A stretch of 64,000 bases of DNA from contig JAMXBD010000237.1 in assembly GCA_024138025.1 (NCBI GenBank), forward strand, positions 62,001 through 126,000, in the 5' to 3' direction. The translations under genes were made by a program, and so were the position numbers. The notes below the pieces were generated by a model. The model was not told where the DNA came from, searched no databases, and worked only from the letters and a program-made list of their open reading frames with translations. This document shows, one piece after another, positions 24,901 to 37,701 of this stretch (position 1 is the stretch's first letter; each line of letters starts with the position of its first letter). The DNA comes from Combretum micranthum. Lineage: Eukaryota; Streptophyta; Magnoliopsida; Myrtales; Combretaceae.

Positions 24901-25050
24901 ATCCGAATTGCTTATAATTTGCTGTTTCATCAGCTTGTTTTGTTGTCATTAATGCAAGGATGATTTGGCAAGTTTAGATTGGGTTAGAGTTAGATTTGGA
25001 TTGCCTTATGTTGCATTATTGAGGAAATTTCGGCTCACATGATTCAAGGA
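21930..25050 (-). mobile_element. Decayed long LTR, minus orientation (chromovirus-like)
   Basis: The left boundary TGTCATGCCCCGAGGGTATCC is the reverse complement of an LTR end like that of element A, whose 5' LTR finishes GGGTATCCTCCGAGGCATGACA. On the minus strand a TATATATATA run followed by TCAAGAACAC near 24835 could be its promoter. No gag or pol follows on either side, so it may be a solo LTR. The right boundary is not resolved and is set only approximately. The small open frames inside (22388-22663, 24162-24398, 24434-24616) are not genes. Confidence 0.5.
23641..23760. repeat. Imperfect (AAT)n/(AAC)n microsatellite
   Basis: About 120 bp are built of AAT and AAC triplets with interruptions, inside the decayed LTR. 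Confidence 0.8.
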
Positions 25051-27797
25051 GATCAAAGCCCTTCAAAAAATTGCAAAACGTCTCCTACAAGCATTTGAAT
25101 ATATATATATATATATATATTTAGATATCATTTAGTTAAATTTTCGGGTAGTTTATTACACTAATAAGGTATAATTTAGCTAATATATGTAAGTTTTTAC
25201 ACAAAAATATTTTTAATGGATCCTACAAGATGTTTAGTTTATCAAACAGTACAAATTTAAGTTTTAATTTTACGTGATTATTTGTTTAAGAAAGATTTAT
25301 CTCCCGCGATTTAGGTTTTCTAAGCTTGTTGGGTCAATTTTAGTTTTTAGCTTTAAGGGCTTAAGAAAACCCTAATTTGAATATTGGTATAATTCAAATC
25401 TTTGTTTGAAGTCTAGATCTTAAGTTATATATTAGTTTATATTTTTATTGTGTATTTATAATTCTAACGGTTTATCTTAAGGTTGTCATTTTCTAACTAT
25501 AAACGTATTGGATCGATTACTTAATATCACCACAGATATATAAGCTAAATTAGTTATATATTTTAAATTTGGATACCCACTATGAAATCTTATCAATATA
25601 ATTTATTATTAACTAGGAATCTCGAATTTTAGAGTTTAAGTCCAAGTATAGGTTCATTACTATTCATTATTTTAGTCTCAGGTCTTTGATGAATACAAAA
25701 GTGGTCACTTAATTTCTATATTTAGGTTTTCCCCATTTAATCTATTTGTTTGACAAGGATTCGGGTTTGAAATTTGAAGTTGCCTTTAATCATATCTTGA
25801 ATTATCAATTCAAGATACGAAATCTCGTTTTTGATATCAGTTGGGATCAAAGAAGTTCTTTATTCAGTTTATGGATCCTAACCCAGCAAAATTTAAATTG
25901 TATATCTAATCTTGGGTTTTTGTTAACTTCTAGGTTTACTAATTAGTTCATAATTTCTAATCTAGAGTTGTATCATATTGTAGAAGTTTCCGGGGTTTAT
26001 AATAGAGGACTTGGTTTTATAATTATTGATTTTAGGTCACTAACTCTTAACTAATTAAGAGTTGGTTACCCACAAAATAGATCGCTAACTTGGTGTACTT
26101 AATCCCCTAAGCCAACTCAAACCTAAATAATACTTAGACAACTTTGGTTAAATAAAATCAATGGCATAGAAAACCTAGGAATTATCGCTCATCTATAATT
26201 CAAACTTGATGTGCGCAAACAAATTGAGTCTAGATAAAGATCCATAACCATGTGGATCATAACTTGAAAATTCATATAATGAGAAATAAGAGTAATTGAC
26301 TAGAATCACTTAGACCTTTATACTAATACAAGTCTTTAAATTTATGAACAACCAATGGTATTTGAACTTCGAAAAAGGAGTAAGGTTTCAAAGCGATAAT
26401 TAGGTATGTATTAAATGTGTGTTGCTTGTGAGGACAAAATTAATAACCGGATTGATACTTACTTGGCCTAATGTTTGTTAGTTGTTACTTGGCTACTTAC
26501 TTCAGGAAGTGGCCTCCCTCGGATTGGGTTGCAAGTTTGATCGCAACTTTGAGAGGATGTGGTAGATTAGGTGCTTAGGCCTGACAAAGTGTCGTACAAC
26601 TCAGTGGTAGTCAATAGGGGAATTTTCAAAATCAGACGATCAATTAAGAGCTAGAGAAAAGTTGTAGCAAGTTACGTGAACTAAAAACTCTTGTATAAAT
26701 CTTTGCAATAAATCAAAAGTAAGGAGATGGACCGAATGAGACTACTTTTTTATTTTCTAGTAAGTTGTCGAGGCTTATCAAACCACAACCACTCCAACCT
26801 CCCACCCCAATGCTTAATTCGAGACCCCTTTCATTCCTTGTCTGTATGGTAAGGGTTATCAGTACTCCTATGGATGTTAGTATTTCTAAGACAATGAAAA
26901 TGCTTGTTTGTTAGACTCTTAATTAATATACTCCACACATGATCGTTGCATTAGAACAAACAAGTAGGCATGTGGGCATATGTTTGTTTATTTTGTACTG
27001 GGCATCGTAACTCATTTTTTTAACATTCCAAGTACTACTAATGATTTGTACGTGGACTTGCAATAAGATTCAAAGGGCTTTAGGATGAAGACTTTGAGTG
27101 GCGTTTGAGTAGATGGTGTTAGACAGGATGTGGATACTTATGCATTTCTAAAAAGATTATGTTGGATTTTTTTTTTTCTAATGGATGGTTGTAATTCAAA
27201 TATATCTAAATTATTTTACTTTGAGATGGACTCTTAGATCCAAATTGTTTTCTTGTTAAATTGTGCTCATTTTGATGGGCCTTAAGGGGTAATATTTATG
27301 AATAAGATTTTTTTTCCTTGGAAATATCTTGAACGTGTTATTTTTACAAGGTTTGATATAACCCAAATCATGGAAAAACATAGCACTTTGCTGACATTTT
27401 TATAAAAATTAATAATGATTTCCAAATAATAATTTATTGAAAACCCACTTAGCTACTAGATGCCTTACGTATATTACTAGAGGTGACATATATGGTGAAA
27501 TTGGTACATCTTGTGTACTTAGAATGTGATAGGTTATGTGCTTAATTTTACATTCATGAGGTCTAAGGTTCAAAATTCATGAGCATAATTTTACTTTTTC
27601 AAGATGCAATTATTATGTAAGCATTCCCTTTTTCTTTTTTACTTTTTTTTTAATTTCACAATAACCAGTATCATTAAATTCATTTATTATTAAATTATAT
27701 TTAACTAAATAAATTATTATGAACAACTATTTTTTATTTATAGAACACTATAAATAATAATTACAGTATACGTGTTACATATGTTTTGATCTTATGG
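25051..27797. other. Gene-free AT-rich DNA
   Basis: An (AT)n tract lies at about 25099-25121. The region may include the outer part of the LTR to its left. No coding domain was seen in six frames; 25746-25946 is a random open frame. Confidence 0.45.
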
Positions 27798-29750
27798 TGT
27801 CATGACTCTTATAGGGGCCTAAGGATTACCTTAAAGTTGTTATATCATATGTGCATTCGTAATATGATAATCATATTTTAAGTTAAAGATTGAAAGACTT
27901 TACTTATTTATTTATTTCTTATAATTTGATTGTATATAATATTTATTAACTCAAATATACTAAGGAAACTAATACCGCACAATTTACTAAACCACATAGA
28001 ATCGATACACCTACCAAATTCCAAAATTGGGTACTATTTTATAAAAGACAGAGTTTCAAGTAATTTTGCAATTGATCAAATTCATATTCTGGAGTTTATC
28101 TTTAAATGTAACTTATCTTTTTAGCTATCTTTAAGCCATATAATGGAAGAGTACTCTTCACTCAATCCTAGCATGCACTAATCTTGCAAAAGAACTTTAG
28201 GTGTTCGAGTAAGCCACAACTTAGTGAATTATCTCTTACTACCACACTTCAAAAAATATTAAATAAGTTATTTAAAGAAACATATGCAATGCTATACTTA
28301 AGCATATGAATGCAATCATTGTACCTAGTCATCTAGAGTCCACATAAACTACAAATTTACGTTGTCTAACACTAAGGTTTCGAGAATAATGTTGTATCAC
28401 CAACACTTGGATGAGCTAAGATCTAGGATATTTATGAAGAAAAATAACATCTTTAAGAGGCTCATGAACCCTTCTTTTGAATTCTAAATCTCTTCTCATT
28501 TTCAAGATCAAACTCTGGACTTTATGATGCGGACGATAAACTACTATGCCGCCGACCTTCAGCTATACCGTTGGCCATGACAAGCCTTTAAGCCGGCCTA
28601 CTTTATTGGTTATGTCACATGATTTATTTATATTTATTATTGATCTAAATTGTATTTATTATTTTCTTTTTTAGATTTGTATTTATTATTTGTCTTTAGT
28701 TGTCTTTATATTGTCATATTGTATTATTATTTTACTTTTTTAGGATTTTTATGTAATAGTATAAATAGACATAAGACTCATCTTTATAAAATATCTAATA
28801 TTGTACACATTTTGAAGTATAAATGAGAGAGTTTTCTCTTAAGAAATTGTAAGTTTTGTAATTATGTGTTTTTAGAAATCATCCAATGATATTGATTTAT
28901 GTTCTTAACACTTTCACGCTGCATCACTTTAATTCCACTATTAAGATTGCCCATAAGTAATAACCACCTCTAGTCCATACCTAACTGGACAACACTACCT
29001 AATGGTCGATTTAGTTTCCACGGAGGAAAACGATGGCCACAGAGTAAGATACTTCCTTGCCCCGAGGACTGAAAGAGCCATCACATTACAGTGATGACCT
29101 ATTATAATGTAGCAATGTAGCATGCAATGCATAATTGATTTATTTGCATGGCTAAATAAGATTTAGTTGGGTTATTAGGTGACCAGTTAATATTTCACAA
29201 ACATTCAGTAATTCTACTTTATAACACGATAATTATACAAGCAGCAATACTAGTAATTTACATATAATATTATGGCACAGTAAACAAATCACTAAGCACA
29301 TGTAAGGGTCTCCAACTCCACACACATTCTATTTGAATTATATAATAGAATTAACCCCTCTTTTTTATTCAAGTTCTCAACGTAAATTTATGAAATAGGA
29401 CTACTTCAACATCGTTAATTTTTTTTATTAATTTTTAACACATGGCATAATTTGATTGATCCAAAAAATTACTACTCTCTAATAAACACAATAATTTAAG
29501 AAAGATAAATCCAACAAAGTAATAAAAATAATAAACAAATTAAGAAATAATAATAAAAAAAAAAGTTTACAAGAAAAAAAAAAAAAAAATAAAATAAAAT
29601 AAGAAATCGATCAAACATGCTGCTCGAGATTTTGATGGAAAACGTTAAGTGAATTGATGCGATCCGATTTAACCTCCTGGATCAAAAGGGGAAAGGCTTA
29701 GAATTATGAGATTTACCTCAGACAAGGAGAGGGGAAATGCTAGTTTTACT
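27798..29750 (-). mobile_element. Decayed LTR-like sequence, minus orientation, split by a solo LTR
   Basis: The left edge TGTCATGACTCTTATAGGGG resembles the left edge of the LTR at 21930. Further words in the same order (GTTCGAGTAAGCCACAACTTAGTGAAT near 28205, AATGCATAATTGATT near 29128) match that copy and the fragment at 7840-9180. The solo LTR at 28525-28926 lies inside it. Limits are approximate. Confidence 0.35.
28525..28926 (+). mobile_element. Solo LTR (402 bp) with perfect 5-bp target duplication
   Basis: The 5-mer CTTTA flanks both ends (28520-28524 and 28927-28931). The ends form the inverted repeat TGATGC...GCATCA. A TATA box, TATAAATAG, lies at about 28761. A short, AT-rich LTR with a 5-bp duplication and no internal region fits a solo LTR left by recombination between the LTRs of a retrotransposon. 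The superfamily cannot be told without internal domains. Confidence 0.8.
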
Positions 29751-30333
29751 AAATTAAATTCAGCTATTGGTCATCAAGAGTATCAACTAGTCTTAATTTT
29801 TGAGTGATTGAATTTCATTATATCAATTTATCTCCTTTGACTCTATTTTCTTATCTTAAAATGGGATAGCTTGTCCTCTTCGTCATTAAAGGGCACTGGG
29901 TTTTAACTTTCTCTTGATTGTGTTTTCATTGTGCGTGTTTTGTGTGTGTAAAATTAAAATACACATACATACTAACGGACATTGTATCCGGGGTCCAGTG
30001 TTGCATGTGCACATTTAATAATAGTCATAAATTTAAATAAAAAACCCTTAAATCTGTAAATATTTTTTAGCATAAAAAATTTATCTAGATTTTGGGTTCA
30101 ATATATAATCACTACTTTTCTTAGTCTAAATAATTTCAGCATATGCAAGGAAGCCAGAGTCCATAAGTTTTATTCACCAAACTATCTAAGCTTCCATGAT
30201 CTCTATTCTCAAATACCTAACTTTTACAAAAAGGCTTCCCTTACCATAACGAAACCAGAAGCCGCCTGGAGCCAGCCTATGCCAAATAAATAATTACAGC
30301 ATATTTTCCTAAGTCAAGCATCCCCAGAAATCA
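29751..30333. other. Intergenic DNA downstream of FIE, including its 3' UTR
   Basis: No gene is seen. The stretch nearest the FIE stop codon (about 30120-30333) is richer in G+C and probably carries the 3' UTR of the minus-strand gene. Confidence 0.4.
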
Positions 30334-33300
30334 TTACGCAGCTGCGACGGCATCCCATCGCCATATTGTACCATCTTCACAGCAGCTCAGAATGGTGCTG
30401 CCCAAGGAAAAGTAAACAAAGATTAATTACATCGTAATCTTTGTTTCCAGACACTACCCAAGATGCATCAAGAACATCAAAACACAAGCACAAATTGCAC
30501 ATCCTTAGTAAAACATAAAGAAGTGTGAAGAAAAAATGAACAGTATTCCCATCATCAGTATTCTCATCATCCTTCAGAAAGTGAAGAAATCGGTTACCTT
30601 CCATCAAATGACATGGCAGTCTGTCTGATTGGTGACTTTGATTGTGCATGGGCCAACCTAAGATATGGAATGAAGATGGTAATGAGAACTCTCGTTTGCT
30701 GAATCAAGTAGAATTCTACAAAAACCACAAACCAGGAGCGAACCTTGAAATCAGAACTGGGGGGCTGCTCTGCAATTCCCACACGAAAATTTTCCCTTCC
30801 CTATTCCCTGATACAATGTAAAGAAGCACCCCTTTCAGCACATCCTGAAAAGCTTTGTAATTTTTGCGCACCAGAGAATACTCTAGTTAAATGTTTAAAA
30901 ATCAACAATAATGTTTGTTGCAAGATAAAACAAAACAAGGCACGGCTTTGAATATAGGATATTTGCATAAGACGGCATTACAAATATAGGTGAGGAATAT
31001 GTTATTACCAATAGCAACTGATTGGTAATGGAAGTCACAGGAAAATTTGATGAACCAGATATCGCACTCTGGAACAGGATACTTTTGGAGGATATCCACC
31101 GTACCCTATAGATTAACATCAATCATTAAACTCATTAGTGGTATACATATTTACCAGGACAAACTCTATGACTGAGATGATCTAACCTCTCCAGGGGACT
31201 GCTCCTTCATTTTCGGTTCCCACAGCACAATTTCATTGTCAACACTCTGGAAAATGCACAAAAAAGAAAAACCACATGCTTAATCCATCAGAAAAATGCG
31301 ACAACTTTTTGGTTGAAGGGGAGATGGATCTAGATCTTTTGAAGGTATTCGCTCAAAGAAGGAAAAATGACATTCCCATTCATAGCAATTGATATGACCT
31401 TATACCTTATTTACCCTGTTAGCTCGTTGAATAAAATGCTAAAAGAAATTTATCATTACACTAAACCTCATGAATCTGCTTTATTGCCCGAATCGCGCAT
31501 AAAACATCAGTATAAATTGGACAGACCATTTTACCTTTGACAAGATAAAATCCCCCAGCCACCTGTTGCAGTCAACATAATTTGTGTGAACTGAAGCTAT
31601 GAACACCTGAAATATAAAAGGACTCAATCAAACAGCAGGACATCATCCCTCCAATAAGACAAGCGAATGTGCTACTTACAGGAAACTGCACATATTTTGT
31701 TGGAAACTTTGAAGGAAGATCTGTCCAAGTGAATGACTTCTCTACATATGTCCAAAACTCTGAAGCAAATTTCAGTCAATTTAAGATCCAAATGGGTAAA
31801 AGCCAACAGTAATCAACTCATCCAAAGGAAGGCATGCTAAGTGACAAAAAACCATCAGAAAAAGCGAAAAATAACATTTGGAAAGCTAAATGCAACTTGT
31901 CTTCCTGAAAAAAATTACAGTAAAGAGTGAAATATGACATCTTTTGGTAATTATAATAGAACATATACTTCTGGAAAGAACAAAGAGCACATAAGATTTT
32001 TTATTGTGCGTTATTGCATTACCCCCAATCAAATGAAAAGATGAGGTGATTTAAGAGTCCACTATGATGGAAGCATTCCTTGTTGAGACATTTATAACCA
32101 AATTCCTCTAGTTCTGTACTAATGTGCCTTAAATTTAAAGTGTGTTATACCTGTACCATTGTCCTAAAACCTCTATTTTGGGCCGTTTCGCCACTGTTTA
32201 TTTAATAGTTTGCAAGCTGAAGTATTTTCATGTCAAAGATGACATATAACAGCGAGGATTAATCATTTCTCATACATTTAAAGATGTCATAAATTCATCA
32301 AGTATCAAAGTAGCAATATTACAAGATGAAAGAATTTCAACCTTTCATTGACCAAATTTTGACAGTGTTGTCCATACCGCAACTTGCAATTCGATATATA
32401 TCTGAAGGATGGAAGTCCTGGAAAGCCAGATTGACAAGACAATGTACGAAATTGCATGCATAAGAGAATAAATGTACTCCAATTTTTCAGTTATAACTGA
32501 GTTGAAAAGTGGAAATGCAAATCTGCATATTTCTTGATCATACCACACTTAGGACTTCATTCCGATGACCCCCAGCTCCAGCAAAAATCAAAATGCAAAT
32601 TCCAGTTTGAACATTCCACAGCCTAACTGACTCATCCTAGTAAACATTTGAATTAAGAATGTAATTAGTGCTCTGCCAGTATAAGGTGCAACTAGGAAAA
32701 TGAGTTGGTACAACATAACTAGGCTTCACACGAAGTGGCTGCTTTCAAGACCCATGCTAATTAGTAGACTCAAGACTCAAGAACACGAGATCAAAGTTAT
32801 AGATAACAACACCATCCAAGGCCAAAATTATTTGAATTTTTAACAAATAGAAAATATGGAAGTAGATAATCTTTTTTACAAGATAACGAAATAAAAAAGA
32901 TGGATAGAAAATAAAAGGTCAAGAAAGTTACTTTGCTTGCGGACACAATCAGGGATGGCTTCAATGGCTGGGTCCTGACCTCGTTTATAGAATCCCCATG
33001 ACCTACAAAACTCTATACATGTATGAACACATGAGGAAACAAAAGGGGGGTAATACGGCTAAGCCTCAAATAATTTTGTCTTCTTTTTTTTTTTTTTTTT
33101 CTCTTTTTTTCATGTAATGAATCACAAATCCCCACCTATACTGTAGAAAATGCTTTTGCATGCATGAATGCACATTTTCGAAACATAAGGAGACAGCAAG
33201 AAAAGTAAGCAATGCAATTAAAAATCTTTATGCCAGTGAGAAAGAAAAAGGGCTTACAAAAATTTTACTCCTATAATCAACAATACATTACTTTTCATAA

Positions 33301-35535
33301 GTAAATTACTAGTTCTTTCAGCATATACTAATCCATCAATTATCACACTGAGATATAAGTATGTATGTATGTATGTGTATATAGATTTTATTTTTCTGGG
33401 ACAAATAAAAAAAAATTATTATTCAGAAGAATGTACCACGGTCAAAGGATGGGATGGAGTTTTCTCCTTAGAATTCTTATGATCTCACTGATTTTATACT
33501 CAATTTAAAATTAAAGAGCGAAATACCTTGTATATCTTTTCATTCCCTGCATCGATAACACGAATAATTCCATTGATTCCTCCAGCCACTAACAATGGGC
33601 TTCCATCCGCATTGCACGCCCAACTAACTGTGTAAAACGACTCATCCTTCTGATAAACAAAGCAAATGGAAACCCCAACTCCTCTTTAGATAACTAAAGC
33701 CTAGCATATAACTACTGCACAATGAAATACCACCAAAATATATTGAAAGAAAGATCCCTTACATCTTCATCAATGTATGACTGCAGCACAGCTATCACCC
33801 CTCCTTCAAGACATTGATAAACAGTAACCTGAGACATTTTATGCACCTAATCTCAATATTTCACCAAATAAAAGTATAGGATATATATATTCCATTGTTA
33901 AGGAGGCTACTTAATTCAAATAATGTAGTTAAAATACAAAGTTTAAGATTCTGTAAACCCTCCCATAGCATTCTCAAACAGTAATGATCGTTTACTTACA
34001 TAGTATTCTTTAGTAATTGCAACACTTTTAGACTACATGCAGGAACCAAAAAACTGAGGAAAATAATATTCAACTTGGCACCGCAACCATTTAGGGTTTA
34101 TTTAGATTGTCTGATTTTCATTTGTATTTTATTTGTATTTAATCTGCATTTATATCTTATTTGTATCCAATCTATAAAGTCTGCTTATAAGTAAAAATGT
34201 TTGTTGTCCATTTGTATCTATTTCTGACAAATACTCTAATTTAAATAGACATGAAACAAATACCAAATCAACGAACCAAACACACCCCTAATCTATAAGC
34301 TTGTAGGATATGATATTTTCTTCTAACAAATTGAAACCCCTATCTACCAAAAGTTTGCCCTCTATATATGGCAAATGAATAACAATTGAGTCCTTCTTTT
34401 TATGAGTAACACATACAAAAAAACCTCGCCACAGTATAGTAATTATTGAGCCTATGATATGTGATATTTTCCTAAAACCTTTGTTTGTTTAAGTATGGAC
34501 TCCAATTATCACCAGTACCTAATTATAACCACAGCTACCTCCGATTTGCTTCACTATCACTAACTAATACACCACTTCTATCTTCAAACATATAAAGAAA
34601 CATGCCCATAGTATAGTAACCATCGAGCCCATGAGACTTTTCAAAAAACGTTGATCCTTTAAGTACGAGCTACGGTTGCCACCATAGCTGCGTCCAAGTT
34701 GCTTTGACATCACTAACCAAGACGCTGATTCCATTTCTACCACAACATTCCAAAATTAAAAAGGCTATATAGAAAGAGCCACTATCTACTAAAAACAATG
34801 TACACTTCGTTTCATTAAAATTCTAGCCTCAAAGCATCCTCCACCATTTGAAACTATCTGCCAAATCACTACAAAATAATTATAAACACCATTAAACCTC
34901 AAGTCTCCCCAATACAACAACAACAACAACAACAACAAAAAAGAAAAAAAAAAGAAAAATCCCAATCCTTGCCGGTGTATGATCGAGTTTTAGCCTTTAC
35001 ATAGGATCGCAACGAGATAACAAAACCCCATTAACTTAAAACTCTGATATCCACACACACACAAAAAAGGTCTGCCTATTGAGAACTGCCCACAAAAAAC
35101 ATGACAAAGTTTTGATCTTTACATAAAAATTTCCATGAAATATCCAAAACCCATATTAACGCAAGCACTCACAACTCAAAATGTCTAAAAATGCACAATC
35201 AAACATGACAAAGTTTTGATATTTACATAAAATCTCCATGAAATATCCAAAACCCATATCAACTTAAGCACTCACAATTCAAAATGTCGGTAAAATAAAT
35301 AAATAAAGATAAGCAAGCAATGGAGAGAAGGAGAAAGAAAGAGAGAGGATGTAAATACTCGGTTGCCACCGACGGTGGCGAAGACGTTGAAGTAGCGAGA
35401 ATCGATGAAGTTGAAAACGACGGCGTAGAGAGGGCGTTTGCCTTCTTGAAGACGGTTAGTGACCCTGTATTCTCTCTTCTTTGATGGGGTTAGGGAACCT
35501 ACTACTGGCTCGCACCCAAGTGCTATCTTCGCCAT
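30334..35535 (-). CDS. FIE: FIE, ESC/EED-type WD40 subunit of PRC2 (13 exons, complete)
   Basis: Thirteen exons, in order of transcription: 35535-35359, 33828-33763, 33649-33527, 33012-32932, 32636-32544, 32417-32342, 31759-31680, 31606-31535, 31246-31187, 31105-31009, 30807-30744, 30657-30598, 30397-30334. All junctions are GT-AG and phases agree, giving 370 residues; Arabidopsis FIE has about 369. The start [18 protein letters not shown] matches the family N-terminus, and WD-type strand ends appear as VRLWN, VKIWS, IVLWE, IFVWE and IWRWD, so the seven-bladed propeller looks intact. FIE binds the E(z)-type methyltransferase in Polycomb Repressive Complex 2 in the nucleus, supports H3K27 trimethylation, and restrains endosperm development before fertilisation (known for the family). 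An in-frame ATG 38 codons upstream (35649) leaves open a longer N-terminus. Intron 1 (33829-35358) is long and repeat-bearing. The reading frame is undamaged. Confidence 0.95.
34092..34290. mobile_element. Possible 200-bp MITE in FIE intron 1
   Basis: The left end TTAGGGTTTATTTAGATTG and the reverse complement of the right end, TTAGGGGTGTGTTTGGTTCG, form a weak inverted repeat. The interior repeats the word ATTTGTATTTTATTTGTAT. TA flanks both sides, but the superfamily is unclear. Confidence 0.4.
34433..34770. repeat. Diverged ~177-bp tandem duplication in FIE intron 1
   Basis: Copies start near 34433 and 34610 with AGTATAGTAA. Both go on to ATTGAGCC/ATCGAGCC...ATGA, then ACCACAGCT/ACCATAGCT and GACATCACTAAC/CTATCACTAAC-like words in the same order. 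Divergence is considerable. Confidence 0.55.
35100..35287. repeat. ~104-bp tandem duplication next to FIE exon 1
   Basis: Copies start at 35100 and 35204 with CATGACAAAGTTTTGAT. Each continues through TCCATGAAATATCC and AAGCACTCACAA to AAAATGTC. They are nearly identical, so the duplication is recent. It lies within intron 1, about 70 bp from the exon 1 donor. Confidence 0.8.
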
Positions 35536-35871
35536 CCCGGGCAGCGGTCCCTGTGTGAGCACTCTAGTCAAAGAGTAACTGACTCCTGAAGAATGCTGAA
35601 CTTGCAGCTGGTGCCTGTTCTCATCATTATTAGGTTTAAGGTTTGACAATTCATAATTAGTCAGGCTTCTAAGCTATGTTATGCGTGTGTGTATTTTGTT
35701 TCCTATTGTAATTATAATATTAACTCTTATACACAAATCTTTTTATCATCTTTACCATCTTTTATATTAATTAATTATGACAAATTTTTAACAATAGTAA
35801 AGTTGAAATTTTTAAAATTTGAAGCAACCCCCACACTAGTTTAAGAAGATATTAATGTTTTGAGTAGTTAA

Positions 35872-36090
35872 AGGGTCTGTTTGTTTATCGGTAGATTACA
35901 GATACACACTTTTTTTTTAGTTTTTTTCTAATAAATTATTTATAAAGAATTAGATACAGATCAAAAAAGTTATCAATTCTTATCAAAAAATCAAATATAG
36001 ATAAAAAATAAATGTAAATTGAAAATATTTACATATATTATTTTAAAAAAGGTACAGATGCAATAAAAAACAGACCATACAAATAGACCT
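35872..36090. mobile_element. Tourist-like MITE upstream of FIE
   Basis: The left end AGGGTCTGTTTGTTTATCG pairs with the reverse complement of the right end, AGGTCTATTTGTATGGTCTG. The interior shares ACAGATAC/ACAGATGC words. The 219-bp length and GGGTCTGTTTG-type terminus fit PIF/Harbinger MITEs. Flanks are TAA-like but imperfect. It starts about 340 bp upstream of the FIE start codon, so it may sit in promoter DNA. Confidence 0.55.
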
Positions 36091-37701
36091 AAAAAGAGAA
36101 AATAAGTTAAATAAGATATTAATAACTTTCCAAAATACGAATACCTTATTTGAATCACTTTACAATTTATATCTCTTTTTAACCATCCAAAACGTTGATA
36201 CTTTATAATATAATTTTTTTTGCTGAACCTTTTAGTGTAATTCACCTCTATGATTATACGTTACTCATATTTATTATTTATCTTTCTCCATTTTCTAGAT
36301 ATTTTTTTTATATTTATTCCTAAATTGATAACTTAAAACTTTATAAACAACGATAATAAATATTGTATTTTAATTATTTTATATATTTTAGAACCATTAA
36401 GCCACATGCGAATGAGCGTGCGAGGCCATAATGGTATGTGTTGAATAAAAAAAGAAGGTCAAATGTCATAATCTAATCGAACGCATAATGTCCAACTGAT
36501 AGGTTTAGGAACAATTGACCATATCATTCTTGAAAAATGAGGAGATTGATTGTGATTAGAAAGAGGTAGTGAGGTCATTAGGTCGATCCATATTTCACAT
36601 GGATTGGGCCGAGCTCGAGAAGCCCTATGCTTAAATAAGCTCATAAACAATTGTCCCCCTAATTCTTTTGTTGGGAAGTCAACAAATAAGATTTGGGGCT
36701 ACTCAAGCAAGGCATCAATCTATCAGCGGAGGGAATTGTTTTCGAGAGGTGAGTTGTATTACATGTAGCTCAATTTTATAAGAATGTTTTCTCTTGAATG
36801 ATTGTGATAAGTTCGAGCATTCATCCTCAGAGATGTGGTGGAACAACATAATGATGTTAATGGTAGAGTGAATGCCATAAATCAAACCGGTTTTGTAATA
36901 CTTAATTGAGTTTGAATGAAAGCATTAGGTTATCGTGTAAGGAAGGTTGTCATTTTGAATTATGGCATGAAGTCACATTATAACACATGTCGATAAGATT
37001 CATGAATTCAATTAATTAATCCAAAACAATAAAACAAATCACATAGAAAACATCGGGTTCATCAAAATCTAGAATAAGGGAACTACTCTTCATGAATCTA
37101 ACAATAATAGCTAAAATAATATTATGAAACATCAATTATGACAATCAAAACCCCTTGTTACAAAGATTTCTTGCAACTTGAGTGAAGCACAAACTTGACT
37201 TGTAATCTATAATATAGAGTGGATATGTACAATTTGTGATATTGTTGCCCTGAGGTCTTCTTCCTTATGTAGAGGTCTTCAAAGCCTTAAAAAGGAAGTT
37301 TACGTCTTAAAAAATTAGAAGGTTGATGTTTGAGAAATAGGAAAGTGTGCAACTTCTTGATTGGCAAGTAATGTCTTCAAAATAGGAAAGTATTTTCAAG
37401 TTAAACAAGTGGTTAATCCTCATAAATATGGAAGTCGATGTCTTCTAGTCTTTCTAAAAATATCTCAAATTTCCTTTTTATTCAAGTAAAATCACAAACT
37501 CTCCAAATTTAAATCACTTCTTTACAAAAGCAAGGAGATGAGAAGGACATGAGATAACAAGACTATATTGCTTCTTCTGTAGCATTCCATATGCAAATTC
37601 CTGAGAATGACATAGGTATGACATAGTCATGTCACATCTCATGTCATTTGAAAATCCCTTTTGAAACACATTTGACACATTCCTAAAGCTTCCAAATGGC
37701 A
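36091..37701. other. Intergenic DNA without recognised features
   Basis: Short open frames on the minus strand (35991-36245, 36459-36650, 37514-37702) have no family character. Some better-balanced sequence at 36480-36800 may be retroelement debris, but I cannot show it. Confidence 0.4.

Noticed and set aside
30377..31122. Several minus-strand frames around the FIE 3' exons taken as separate small genes
   Set aside because: They are FIE exons read through into introns; the joined exons explain the conserved parts.
34082..34300. Considered an extra FIE exon
   Set aside because: All FIE codons are accounted for by the 13 exons; this stretch is AT-rich with inverted ends, better seen as a MITE.
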